Shown piece by piece: positions 14,073 through 22,748 of a DNA stretch of 64,000 bases. The DNA lies in contig NZ_CP062948.1 of NCBI RefSeq assembly GCF_014898175.1, positions 1,736,001 through 1,800,000 on the forward strand. The letters run 5' to 3'. This DNA comes from Bifidobacterium lemurum. GTDB lineage: Bacteria; Actinomycetota; Actinomycetes; Actinomycetales; Bifidobacteriaceae. Made by a program: the position numbers and the translations under genes. How positions within the stretch are numbered: position 1 is the stretch's first letter; each line of letters opens with the position of its first letter. The notes under the pieces are model-generated. The model saw only the letters and a list, made by a program, of their open reading frames with translations. It ran no database searches and had not been told where the DNA came from.

Positions 14073-15560
14073 ATGGTCGAACAGGACAAGCTGGAACCGG
14101 TGTACGCCGGCGTCGATGCGCTGGTCGACTACGCCTGCGACCGCCTCGCGTTGGATCGGCGCGACGCCGACTGGACGCGCAACCGCATCTTCGAGCTCTT
14201 CGACCTCAACTCGTACGCGCCGACCGGCGCCGTGGCCGACGGTCGTTCCGCGGACGAGCTGTTGGGCGAATTCCGCGCGGCCGCGGTCGAAGCCGGTCTG
14301 TTCGAGGCCGAGGAGGGGCCCGTCTGGGCCGATATCGTGATGGGCATCCTCTCCGCGAACCCCTCCGCGCTGCAGGACCGGTTCCTCGAAGTGGAACGCG
14401 ACTGGGGCGGCATGGCCGCCATGCGCTGGCTGTACGACTACTGCGTGGCCAACACCTACGTCAAGCGCGCGCAGCTCGACGCCAACCCGCGCTTCGATTC
14501 GCACGGCCTGGTCGTGACCATCAACCTCGCCAAACCCGAATTCAAGGATATGAAGAAGGCGGCGGCCGGCAACGCCGTGGCCGGAGGATATCCGCAGTGC
14601 ACCATCTGCCATGAGAACGAGGGCTTCGCCGGGCGAAACAAGCGCACGCTGCGGACCCTGCCTGTCGAACTCGGCGACGAGTCGTGGTTCTGGCAGTTCT
14701 CGCCATACGGCTACTTCGACCAGCACGGTATCTGCGTGAACACCACGCACACGCCGATGCACGTCGACCGCGACACCTTCGGCATGCTGCTCGACTTCGT
14801 GGACCGCTTCCCCGGATACTTCCTCGGATGCAACGCCGCCCTGCCCCGCATCGGCGGCTCCGTGCTCGCCCACGACCACTTCCAGGGCGGCGGCGAACTG
14901 CTGCCGATGCACACCGCGCCCGTGCTGCGCGAACTGCGCCTGGAGGCGTTCCCCGACGTGGCCGTGGAGATGCTCGACTGGCCCGGCACCGCGGTGCGCG
15001 TCGTCTCCAAGTCGCGCCAGAGCCTGATCGACGTATGCGATCTGATCCGCGAAGGCTGGGTGAACTATTCGAATCCCGACCTCGACATCGTGTGCGAAGG
15101 CGAGGACGGCAGGCGCTCGGCCCTCTCGCCCAGCGCGATCGTCACCGAACGCGGCTACGAGATGAGCCTGATCTTCCGCAACAACGGTGTCAGCGAGGAA
15201 TATCCGGACGGCATCTTCCACGCGCATCCGGAGTTCTATCCGGTCAAGCAGGAGCCGATCGGCCTGATCGAGGCGCAGGGCCTGTTCATCCTGCCCGGCC
15301 GTCTGGTCGAGCAGCTGGGGCATATCGAGGACGCGCTGGCGGCGGGCGAAGACCTGCCCGAAGCGGAACGCGAGTTCACCCTGGAATGGGACGAGCTGAC
15401 GAAGCAGCTCGACGGCTCGCGCGACCGCGACGACATCCGTGCCGCCATCCAAGACGAGCTCGGCAGCGTCTGCTACCGCATCCTGCGCAACACGGCCGTG
15501 TTCAAAACCCCCGAACTCACGTTCGAATTCCTCGCCTCGCTCGGAATGCGCGCCGCATGA
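14073..15560 (+). CDS. lnpC: UTP--hexose-1-phosphate uridylyltransferase, lnp operon type
   Basis: Cytoplasmic nucleotidyltransferase of 495 aa (type 2 GalT family) that exchanges UMP between UDP-glucose and galactose 1-phosphate, and in this operon also acts on N-acetylhexosamine 1-phosphates. Conserved segments include VAGGYPQCTICHENEGF, HTPMHVDRDTF and GGSVLAHDHFQGG, the last containing the histidine-rich active region. ATG 14073 is immediately after the nahK stop, indicating coupling. It feeds LnpD. Confidence 0.93.
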   Translation: MVEQDKLEPVYAGVDALVDYACDRLALDRRDADWTRNRIFELFDLNSYAPTGAVADGRSADELLGEFRAAAVEAGLFEAEEGPVWADIVMGILSANPSALQDRFLEVERDWGGMAAMRWLYDYCVANTYVKRAQLDANPRFDSHGLVVTINLAKPEFKDMKKAAAGNAVAGGYPQCTICHENEGFAGRNKRTLRTLPVELGDESWFWQFSPYGYFDQHGICVNTTHTPMHVDRDTFGMLLDFVDRFPGYFLGCNAALPRIGGSVLAHDHFQGGGELLPMHTAPVLRELRLEAFPDVAVEMLDWPGTAVRVVSKSRQSLIDVCDLIREGWVNYSNPDLDIVCEGEDGRRSALSPSAIVTERGYEMSLIFRNNGVSEEYPDGIFHAHPEFYPVKQEPIGLIEAQGLFILPGRLVEQLGHIEDALAAGEDLPEAEREFTLEWDELTKQLDGSRDRDDIRAAIQDELGSVCYRILRNTAVFKTPELTFEFLASLGMRAA

Positions 15561-15567
15561 CGGGCGG

Positions 15568-15602
15568 GCCGCGTGTCGTGGCGTACGGGCCCGACACGCG
15601 GC
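15568..15602 (+). other. GC-rich hairpin between lnpC and lnpD
   Basis: GCCGCGTGTCG / CGACACGCGGC inverted repeat just after the lnpC stop, without a T-run. It may limit read-through or protect mRNA. The rest of the 188-bp gap holds a second imperfect inverted repeat (about 15623-15704) and the lnpD ribosome-binding site AAGGAG. Confidence 0.5.
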
Positions 15603-15748
15603 TTCGGCAACAGATACGTACCGTGCGAAACCAAGCGGACCGTGGCGGTGGAGGGCGATCGTCGACGATTGTTCACTCCACCGTTACGGTTCGCGCTTCC
15701 CTTCCGCGGTGAGGAAGAGGATAATACAGACTGGAAAAGGAGAATATC

Positions 15749-16768
15749 ATGACCACAATTCTGGTGACCGGCGGCGCCGGCTACATCGCCACCCATACCG
15801 ACATCGAACTGCTCAACAAGGGCTATGACGTGGTGTCGGTCGACAACTACGGCAATTCCTCGCCCGAGGCGCTGCGGCGCGTCGAGGAGATCACCGGCAA
15901 AACGGTGAAGCGCTACGACGGCGACGTGCGCGACGAGGCGCTGATGAACCGCATCTTCGACGAGAACCCGATCGACTGGGTGATCCACTTCGCAGGCCTC
16001 AAGGCCGTGGGCGAATCCGTGGCCAAGCCGATCGAATACTACGACAACAACCTCTATTCGACGCTGGTGCTGCTCAAGGTGATGCGCGCCCACAACGTGA
16101 AGAAGCTCATCTTCTCGTCCTCCGCCACCGTGTACGGCGATCCGGCGGAGCTGCCGATTCTGGAGACCACCCCCACCGGCGGCACCACGAACCCCTACGG
16201 CACCTCCAAGCTCTTCCAGGAGCAGATCCTGCGCGACGTGGTCGTCTCCGATCCGGAATGGACCATGGTGCTGCTGCGCTACTTCAACCCGGTGGGCGCG
16301 CACGAGTCCGGCCTGCTGGGCGAGGACCCCAAGGGCATCCCCGCGAACCTCACGCCGTATGTGGCCAAGGTCGCGGTCGGCGAGCTCGCCGCCGTGCAGG
16401 TGTACGGCACCGACTACAACACTCCGGACGGCACCGGCGTGCGCGACTACATCCACGTGGTCGATCTGGCCAAGGGCCATGTGGCCGTCGTGGACCACAT
16501 CGACGAGCCGGGCGTGCACGTGTACAATCTCGGCACCGGCCACGGCTACTCCGTGCTGGAGGTCATCAAGGCCTACGAGCAGGCCGCCGGCCACCCGATT
16601 CCCTACGAGCTCAAGGACCGCCGCCCCGGCGACATCGACGCCTGCTACGCCGACGCCTCCAAGGCCGCCAAGGAGCTGGAGTGGAAGGCCGAGCTGACCA
16701 TGGAGGATATGGCCTCCTCGTCGCTCAACTGGCAGACCAAGAACCCCAACGGGTTCCGCACCGCCTGA
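15749..16768 (+). CDS. lnpD: UDP-hexose 4-epimerase, lnp operon
   Basis: GalE-type epimerase of the extended SDR family, 339 aa, interconverting UDP-Gal/UDP-Glc and probably the UDP-N-acetyl forms. The NAD-binding GGAGYIATHT is at residues about 7-16, with the catalytic SSSATVYG and a YxxxK-type motif in NPYGTSKLFQE. AAGGAG lies upstream. It completes the operon and ends in a bidirectional terminator. A second, more diverged galE is at 53787-54797 on the other strand. Confidence 0.95.
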   Translation: MTTILVTGGAGYIATHTDIELLNKGYDVVSVDNYGNSSPEALRRVEEITGKTVKRYDGDVRDEALMNRIFDENPIDWVIHFAGLKAVGESVAKPIEYYDNNLYSTLVLLKVMRAHNVKKLIFSSSATVYGDPAELPILETTPTGGTTNPYGTSKLFQEQILRDVVVSDPEWTMVLLRYFNPVGAHESGLLGEDPKGIPANLTPYVAKVAVGELAAVQVYGTDYNTPDGTGVRDYIHVVDLAKGHVAVVDHIDEPGVHVYNLGTGHGYSVLEVIKAYEQAAGHPIPYELKDRRPGDIDACYADASKAAKELEWKAELTMEDMASSSLNWQTKNPNGFRTA

Positions 16769-16783
16769 TCGTCGCGCTACCGC

Positions 16784-16810
16784 GAAGCCCCTCCCACGGG
16801 AGGGGCTTTC
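16784..16810 (+). terminator. Bidirectional terminator between lnpD and the response regulator
   Basis: Hairpin GAAGCCCCTCCC / GAGGGGCTTTC lies between the convergent stops of lnpD and the LuxR-type gene. T-rich flanks on both strands suit termination from either side. Confidence 0.8.
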
Positions 16811-17539
16811 TCATACGATGCGGCGGTCGGCGGCCCATCGGGTCAGTTCGGTGCGGTTCGACAGCTGGAGTTTGCGCAGCACCGAACTGACGTGCGTCTC
16901 CACGGTTTTGATGGAGATGAACAATTCGGCCGCCACCTCCTTATAGGTGTATCCGCGGGCGATCAGCCGCATCACTTCCTGCTCGCGCGCCGAGAGCCGA
17001 TCCAATTCCTCGTCTCGCGCGGGCGCTCCCGTATCCTCGGCCAACGGTGCACCCTGGAAGGCGGAGAGCACGAATCCCGCCAGTTTGGGCGAGAACACCG
17101 CATAACCCTCGTTGACCTGTTTGATCGAGGAGATCAGATCCTCTCCGGTGATCGTTTTGGTCACATAGCCCCGCGCGCCGGCGCGGATCACCGAACCCAC
17201 ATCCTGCGGGGAATCGGAGACGGAAAGCGCGAGGAACACCGACGCGGGGGCCAGGGCGCGCGACCTCATCAGAATCTCCGCGCCGCCGCCACCCTCGCCG
17301 CCGGGCACATGCACGTCGAGCAGCACCACATCGGGCTGGGTGTCGGCGATCATCGCCACCGAGCCCTCCACATCGGCCGCCTGGCCGACGATGCGGAAAT
17401 GCGGCTGCAGGGTGGCGATCACTCCCGCGCGGAACATCTCGTGGTCGTCGACGACCGCCACCCGGACCGGCGTGTCCGCATGGCCAGGCGAGAGTTGCGG
17501 AACGGCGGCGGTGTGCGGTTCGGGCTTCGTCGTGGTCAT
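16811..17539 (-). CDS. NarL/LuxR-family response regulator
   Basis: Two-component response regulator of 242 aa. The receiver domain (about 25-150) has the acidic pair VVDDHEMFRAG and the phospho-acceptor Asp in VVLLDVHVPGGEGGG. The C-terminal LuxR helix-turn-helix (about 175-240) reads LSAREQEVMRLIARGYTYKE. The receiver carries a glycine-rich loop just after the acceptor Asp. It lies 78 bp downstream of the cognate kinase gene on the same strand, an operon. The target may be the divergent PspC-domain genes, as in LiaRS/PspC-type envelope-stress systems; this is inference. Confidence 0.92.
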   Translation of the reverse strand: MTTTKPEPHTAAVPQLSPGHADTPVRVAVVDDHEMFRAGVIATLQPHFRIVGQAADVEGSVAMIADTQPDVVLLDVHVPGGEGGGGAEILMRSRALAPASVFLALSVSDSPQDVGSVIRAGARGYVTKTITGEDLISSIKQVNEGYAVFSPKLAGFVLSAFQGAPLAEDTGAPARDEELDRLSAREQEVMRLIARGYTYKEVAAELFISIKTVETHVSSVLRKLQLSNRTELTRWAADRRIV

Positions 17540-17617
17540 AATGCGTTCTTTCTCATCTCAAAAGCGGTGGCGGGCCGCTGTTCGTCTTATGCGTTCTTCT
17601 TGCGCGTTTTCTTCATG

Positions 17618-19168
17618 TCAGGCGGCGGGGTCGCTTTGCCGCTGGCCGGCGTTCGTGTTCGGCGCGGCGGCGGTGTGTGGCGTATCGCCGGTGATCGGGA
17701 TGCGCATACGGACTTCGGTGCCCCAGTCGGGCCTCGACACCACCTCCACTGTACCGCCGCGGCGGCGGACGCGGCCGATGATCGACTCGCGGATGCCCAA
17801 TCGGTCCGCGGGCACCGCGTCCATATCGAATCCGTCGCCATGGTCGCGCACGAACACCTCCACCTGGGTTTCGCCCGCCTCGCAGTAGACGGAAACGGGC
17901 TCGCCGCCGTGCGTGACCGCGTTCACCAGCGCCTGGCGCGTCGCGTCGAGCAACGCGTCCGTCTGCGCGCTGGGCCGCGCGTCACCCACGGTGACCACGT
18001 CGATCGGCTTGCCATGTTCGTCTTCGATCGCTGCGGCGATCTGCTTCAATCCGGCGTTCACCGAACGGTCCGAGGTGGAACGCGTCTGATACAGCCACTC
18101 GCGCAACTCGCGCTCCTGTCCGCGGGCCAGGGTGAACACCGTATCAGGCTCCTTGGCGTGCAGTTGGATCAGCGCCAGCGTCTGCAGCACGCCGTCGTGC
18201 AGATGCGCGGTCATATCGGCGCGCTCCTCCTCGCGTTCCTTCATCGCACGTTCGGCGGCGAGCGAGCGGATCATCGCATTGGCCCACGGCACGATCGCCA
18301 ATCCCACGCCGATGAGCATCGCCAATCCGGCGGCGATCAGGCTCAACGGGTCGGAACCCCAATCGGCATACATGACGTTGATCACATAGGCCGCATAGGC
18401 GAGGAAGATCAAAGCGATGCCGCCGACCATCGTCGGCATCTGCCCCTCCCTGGCGTCGTAGCGCGCCCACGCCACCAGAAGTCCGGATATGCCGAACAGC
18501 AGCGGCAGAATCAGCTCCTGGTGATGCGCGTACGACATCACCACCGCCAGCATCAGCAGGACCATGCCAACCGAGGCCACCAAAGCGGGTTTGGGAGCGC
18601 GGCGCAACGCGTCGACCACGGTTTCCTGCGAGCCGGCGTCGGGGGATCGGGCGTTATCCTCGTCTGCGGTATCGGCGTCGTCTGGCGCATGCGCGGGGCC
18701 GGTGGGGAACGCCGCATTGCCGCGCGAAAGCGGTGCCTCCGTCGTCGCGTCGCGCGTCTGGCGGCGCGCGGCCTCGACCGGATCGCCCACCGGAGTGAAA
18801 ATCCATAAGAACAGATAGGCGACCACGCCGGTGCCCCACAGGCAGGCGGCCGCAAGGAACGCCAGACGCACCCAGACGACCGAAACGCCCAGATGCAGGC
18901 TGACGCCTTTGCAGACGCCGGTCAGCCAACGTCCCCGCTTGGGACGCATCAGCGGCAGTTTGGCCGGTGCCATCGCAGTGGGAGCGTATGGGGCGTGATA
19001 CTGCCGGCCATCGGCGGTGGCCGCGGCATACGGAGGTGCGCCAAGCGATGCCGTCTCAGGTGCCGTCGTTTCGGGTGCCGCATACGACCGGTCGGCGTAT
19101 CGGGACGCATGGTCGATGCGGTCGGGGCGCGCGCCGAATCGTCGCATGGGGTTCGCAGGTCGGGTCAT
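17618..19168 (-). CDS. PspC-domain sensor histidine kinase (NarL partner type)
   Basis: Membrane sensor kinase of 516 aa from ATG 19168 (a TTG at 19216 would add 16 residues). Order: a disordered N-terminus, a PspC domain (about 75-125; LTGVCKGVSLHLGVSVVWVR), several membrane helices, a HisKA_3 dimerisation domain with the phospho-accepting His in MTAHLHDGVLQTLALIQL, and a HATPase domain ending near MRIPITGDT. It pairs with the response regulator that follows. The PspC fusion and the divergent PspC protein suggest sensing of envelope stress. Confidence 0.92.
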   Translation of the reverse strand: MTRPANPMRRFGARPDRIDHASRYADRSYAAPETTAPETASLGAPPYAAATADGRQYHAPYAPTAMAPAKLPLMRPKRGRWLTGVCKGVSLHLGVSVVWVRLAFLAAACLWGTGVVAYLFLWIFTPVGDPVEAARRQTRDATTEAPLSRGNAAFPTGPAHAPDDADTADEDNARSPDAGSQETVVDALRRAPKPALVASVGMVLLMLAVVMSYAHHQELILPLLFGISGLLVAWARYDAREGQMPTMVGGIALIFLAYAAYVINVMYADWGSDPLSLIAAGLAMLIGVGLAIVPWANAMIRSLAAERAMKEREEERADMTAHLHDGVLQTLALIQLHAKEPDTVFTLARGQERELREWLYQTRSTSDRSVNAGLKQIAAAIEDEHGKPIDVVTVGDARPSAQTDALLDATRQALVNAVTHGGEPVSVYCEAGETQVEVFVRDHGDGFDMDAVPADRLGIRESIIGRVRRRGGTVEVVSRPDWGTEVRMRIPITGDTPHTAAAPNTNAGQRQSDPAA

Positions 19169-19281
19169 GGTTCCATTGTGCCGTCTTGCGGGGATGGAAT
19201 CGGGGCTTTTCCCCAAGGTTCAGGGAACAATCAGGGTGTTCCCCGACGCTTTTCCGCACGCCGGCTTGGTGTAATGGAAGC

Positions 19282-21357
19282 ATGAACGATATGTATGGCG
19301 GCCCGCAGGCCGGGCCTTATCACTCTTCCGAAGCGAACGGCCAAGGCGGGAGCTCCGGTCAATCCCAATACGCGCAAGGCGGCCAGGCCGGAGCGTCCGG
19401 ACCGACCGGCCAGACCTGGCAAGCCGGCCAGTACGGACCGGCCGGCCAGTACGGGCAAACCGGTCAGTCGAGCCAATCGGGACCGTACGGCCAATCGGGC
19501 CAGACCGGCCAATCCAGTCACACCGGTCAGGCTGGCCACGCCGGCCAGTATGCCCAGTACGGCCCGAACCAGTCGGGCCAACACCGACCGCGCGTGGACG
19601 AACGCTTCTTCGTATGGGCGCGCTCCAGCGCCATCACGCGCGGCGACGACCGCTGGATCGGCGGCGTGTGCAGCGGACTTGCCCGACGCCTAGGCTGGAG
19701 CCCCACCCTCGTGCGGGCTCTGGTGCTCGCCTCCGTGCTGCTCTTCGGCTTCGGCGCGGCGCTGTACGCCATCGGCTGGATGCTGATGCCGGACGATCGC
19801 GACGGACGCATCCTGGCCGAGGAACTCATCGCCGGACGTTGGGATTGGAGCTGCGCTGGCGCGTTCGCCTGCCTGGCGCTCGCGATCTGCATTCCCGGCG
19901 CGGGATGGCTGGCCATCGCTCTGGCGGTACTGTGGATCCTCGCCCAAGGCGGCATCCGCCAGCAGGAGGGATACGGCTTCGCCCATCACGGTCCCGCACC
20001 GCAGGCGGGTGCTCCCGGTGCCTCCGCGCCATCCGCGGCGGGCGCTTCCGGTATGGGCGCTCCATCTGGCGTAGCCGGAACCGCATCGCAATTCACGGCA
20101 CCTGCCGCCCAAGGGACCGCCTATGCCGATTCCGGCAGTCCTTCGACGATGGGCTATGGTCCCGCCGAGCCTGCGACGCGACCTATGTCGGCGCAATCGA
20201 ATCACTATGAGCCGCCGGTTCAATCCGACTCATCGACGCAGCCTGCCCCTACGGCATCATTCGGATATGCGACGCAGCCTGGCATGCCAGCGCAGTCCGG
20301 CATGCCAGCGCAGCCGCAGGGCGGGGCGGCATATCGGAACCAACCGCAGACGGATCCACGCCCCGCGGCCGCGGCCTATGCGCCGGCTCAGGCGGCGACT
20401 TATGCCGTGCCGCTCTCTGTCGCGCCACATCCGGTCAAACCGCGTATCGCCCGCCGCAAGCCGGCCGGACCCGTCGTGGTGCTGACCTTGTTCGGACTGA
20501 TTCTCATCTCCGCGGCACTGCTGATGGGCGGATTCGTCGCTCCCTTCGGAGTCGACGGTCTGGAACAGCTGGTCCGCTATGGCACCATCTGGATCGGCGC
20601 GGTGTGCGCGCTGCTGGGCGTGGTGATCGTCGCGCTCGGCCTGATCGGACGTCGCACCGGAGGCCTGCACCCATTCGTGTGGATCGCCGCGTTCCTGGCC
20701 TTCTGCATGGTGTGCCTCTCCGCCGCCTACTCGTACGTCTACGACGACCTGCGCCTGTTGTGGGCGAGGGACGGCTACGAAATCGTGAATCTCGGCTCCG
20801 ACGTGCGCACTCTCGATTCCAGTGAACGGCAGCTGAGCGCCTTGCGCAACGGCGTGGTGTTCCGCGGCGAGGACTATGACAGCAGCGTCGTGAACATCGA
20901 CCTGACCGACTGGGAGGAGCGCTACGGCACGCATGATCTGACGCAGGACGTCGACGGCGAACGCCGCACCGTGGAGTCGGGATGTCCGACGGGCCAGCTG
21001 AACATCAGCGCCCAAAAAGCGCAGGTGCAGGTGACGATTCCGGACGGATGCACCTGGACGTGGGGAGAGAGCGACGACTACTACCATCTCGGCACTTCGG
21101 CGCTCGGCGGCAAATACACCGCCGTGACCGACATCGGCACGGGCGCGTCCATCGGCTTCTCCTCCACCGGATACTGGATCGACGGCTACGACTCCGAATA
21201 CCAGTGGCTGCGGTCCGACGGGGGCTATGTCGCGAACGAGATCGATCTGCACGTCAATGTGGAAAACGCGACCGAAGCGCAGGTGCGCGTCGTCTACGAA
21301 TCCGACAGCACGCTGGCCGGTGCCGCGGCGGCGTCGAGCAATACCAAGGAGAGCTGA
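19282..21357 (+). CDS. PspC-domain membrane protein with Q/G/S-rich N-terminus
   Basis: Membrane protein of 691 aa. Residues about 10-100 are a low-complexity tract of repeated GQ/TGQ/SGQ units. A PspC domain follows (about 125-175; GGVCSGLARRLGWSPTLVRA), then more helices, a second Ala/Pro/Gln-rich linker (about 225-390), a helical block, and a C-terminal domain likely exposed outside the cell. It is divergent from the PspC-kinase gene with a 113-bp shared upstream region, consistent with control by that two-component system. Start ATG 19282 has GGAAG upstream. The exact function is unknown. Confidence 0.85.
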   Translation: MNDMYGGPQAGPYHSSEANGQGGSSGQSQYAQGGQAGASGPTGQTWQAGQYGPAGQYGQTGQSSQSGPYGQSGQTGQSSHTGQAGHAGQYAQYGPNQSGQHRPRVDERFFVWARSSAITRGDDRWIGGVCSGLARRLGWSPTLVRALVLASVLLFGFGAALYAIGWMLMPDDRDGRILAEELIAGRWDWSCAGAFACLALAICIPGAGWLAIALAVLWILAQGGIRQQEGYGFAHHGPAPQAGAPGASAPSAAGASGMGAPSGVAGTASQFTAPAAQGTAYADSGSPSTMGYGPAEPATRPMSAQSNHYEPPVQSDSSTQPAPTASFGYATQPGMPAQSGMPAQPQGGAAYRNQPQTDPRPAAAAYAPAQAATYAVPLSVAPHPVKPRIARRKPAGPVVVLTLFGLILISAALLMGGFVAPFGVDGLEQLVRYGTIWIGAVCALLGVVIVALGLIGRRTGGLHPFVWIAAFLAFCMVCLSAAYSYVYDDLRLLWARDGYEIVNLGSDVRTLDSSERQLSALRNGVVFRGEDYDSSVVNIDLTDWEERYGTHDLTQDVDGERRTVESGCPTGQLNISAQKAQVQVTIPDGCTWTWGESDDYYHLGTSALGGKYTAVTDIGTGASIGFSSTGYWIDGYDSEYQWLRSDGGYVANEIDLHVNVENATEAQVRVVYESDSTLAGAAAASSNTKES

Positions 21358-21359
21358 CT

Positions 21360-21989
21360 ATGAACGACGAAACCGAAACCACAGCCATGCCGATCCCTTC
21401 GGATGGCGAGCGCACGCAGGCCATCGACGCCGTGCCCGCCGATATGGTTGACGAATCTCAGTCGGTCGAGGAATCTGCTGAGGTGGACGACCTCGATATG
21501 ACGAAGCCGCTTGACGAATTGGCTCGGGAGAAATCCGAACAGGATGCTCAGAACACCCAGACGGTTCCGCAGGTGCCGTTGTACTCCACCCAGCCGCCGT
21601 CCGGCGGTTCGACGGCGAGCGGCGGATCCGCGCCGCAGGGCGACAATCCTTGGGCGCAACCCGGCCCTCAGCCCTTCGTGCAGGTGGCGCCGCAGCCGGT
21701 GGCGGAACGTCCGGTGATTTATAAAACCGGGCCGAGCGTCGCCACCATCGTGTTGGGCGTGTTGCTCGCGATAATGGGCGTGATCGCCATCGCATTCGGT
21801 ATGGAAACGCCGATTCTGAGTCTGAATTTCGTCGCCGATTCACGCATGATGGTCGGTGCCATATTCGGCGTCGTCGGCGGTGGATTGGTGCTGATCGCCA
21901 TCATTTGGGGCGTGGCGGGACTGGTCCGATCCAAGCGTCAGAGCGCGGAAGACGGCGAAGACTCCGACAGCCCGGCGACGGGCGTGTAG
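21360..21989 (+). CDS. Small membrane protein, hypothetical
   Basis: Protein of 209 aa with an acidic, disordered N-terminal half (residues 1-120, rich in Glu/Asp then Pro/Gln/Ser) and two predicted membrane helices near the C-terminus (VATIVLGVLLAIMGVIAIAF and a second at about 165-190). It starts two bases after the PspC-protein stop, with AAGGAG inside that gene, so the two are cotranscribed and probably act together. No known domain is recognised. Confidence 0.8.
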   Translation: MNDETETTAMPIPSDGERTQAIDAVPADMVDESQSVEESAEVDDLDMTKPLDELAREKSEQDAQNTQTVPQVPLYSTQPPSGGSTASGGSAPQGDNPWAQPGPQPFVQVAPQPVAERPVIYKTGPSVATIVLGVLLAIMGVIAIAFGMETPILSLNFVADSRMMVGAIFGVVGGGLVLIAIIWGVAGLVRSKRQSAEDGEDSDSPATGV

Positions 21990-21992
21990 CCG

Positions 21993-22598
21993 CTACTGAG
22001 CCGCTTCGGCCTCGTCGAGGCCGGCGAAACCGCCGAGCCGCACGGTATTGAGGATGGTCTCCTCGGTCAGGTTGCGGCCGGCGGTTTCGTATTCATTGAC
22101 CATCCGTTCGTAGAGTTCCAGCGTGCGTTCGGAGTACGTGCCGAGTTCGCCGCGCAGATACGTTTCGAACGACGTGACCTCAGGCGTGTCCTCGGCGGTG
22201 GCGAGCACGCGCATGGCCCGTCCCAGTTTGGGGTGGCGTTCGCGGAAATCGGCAGCCCACGCCACCTGCGTGGCGATGATCCTCTCCTGTGTGGCCACGC
22301 GGGCTTCAGACAGGCGCGGGATATACGGTTCGATACGTTCCCGGTATTCCGCGGGCGCGGTCGAGGCCATCATGCGGCCGTATTTCTCGGTGATGAGATT
22401 GCGGCCCGTGCGGTCGGCCTCCAACAGGTCGTCGCGGTAGCTTTCCAACAACGGCAGTTCCCAAGTGAGGAACTGGCTGGCGCGCATCTGGCGGAACACC
22501 GGCCAGTTGCCTTGGCAGGCGGCGCGGCCGCCCTCGTTGTCGGTGCGTTGGAACTGATTCCATTCCAGCTGGATAACGGTATCGATAAGTTCCTTCAA
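21993..22598 (-). CDS. DUF4125 family protein
   Basis: Predicted all-alpha soluble protein of 201 aa beginning MKELIDTVIQLEWNQF, recognised as the DUF4125 family common in actinobacteria. It lies 150 bp downstream of the TPR/DUF4037 gene on the same strand, an association I recall from related genomes. It ends three bases from the convergent membrane-protein stop. No catalytic motif is evident. Function unknown. Confidence 0.8.
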   Translation of the reverse strand: MKELIDTVIQLEWNQFQRTDNEGGRAACQGNWPVFRQMRASQFLTWELPLLESYRDDLLEADRTGRNLITEKYGRMMASTAPAEYRERIEPYIPRLSEARVATQERIIATQVAWAADFRERHPKLGRAMRVLATAEDTPEVTSFETYLRGELGTYSERTLELYERMVNEYETAGRNLTEETILNTVRLGGFAGLDEAEAAQ

Positions 22599-22748
22599 CG
22601 TTCCTCCTTGGCCGTTGATTATCGGTTTGCTGAGTATTCGCCGAAGCGAAGGCGATTCACGTTTTATGATGGACCTTTTCTTCGGCCGATCCTGTTGTCC
22701 GGGAACTGACCGGACGGCATTGGCAAGCCGGCACGGGCTGCGGTCCGT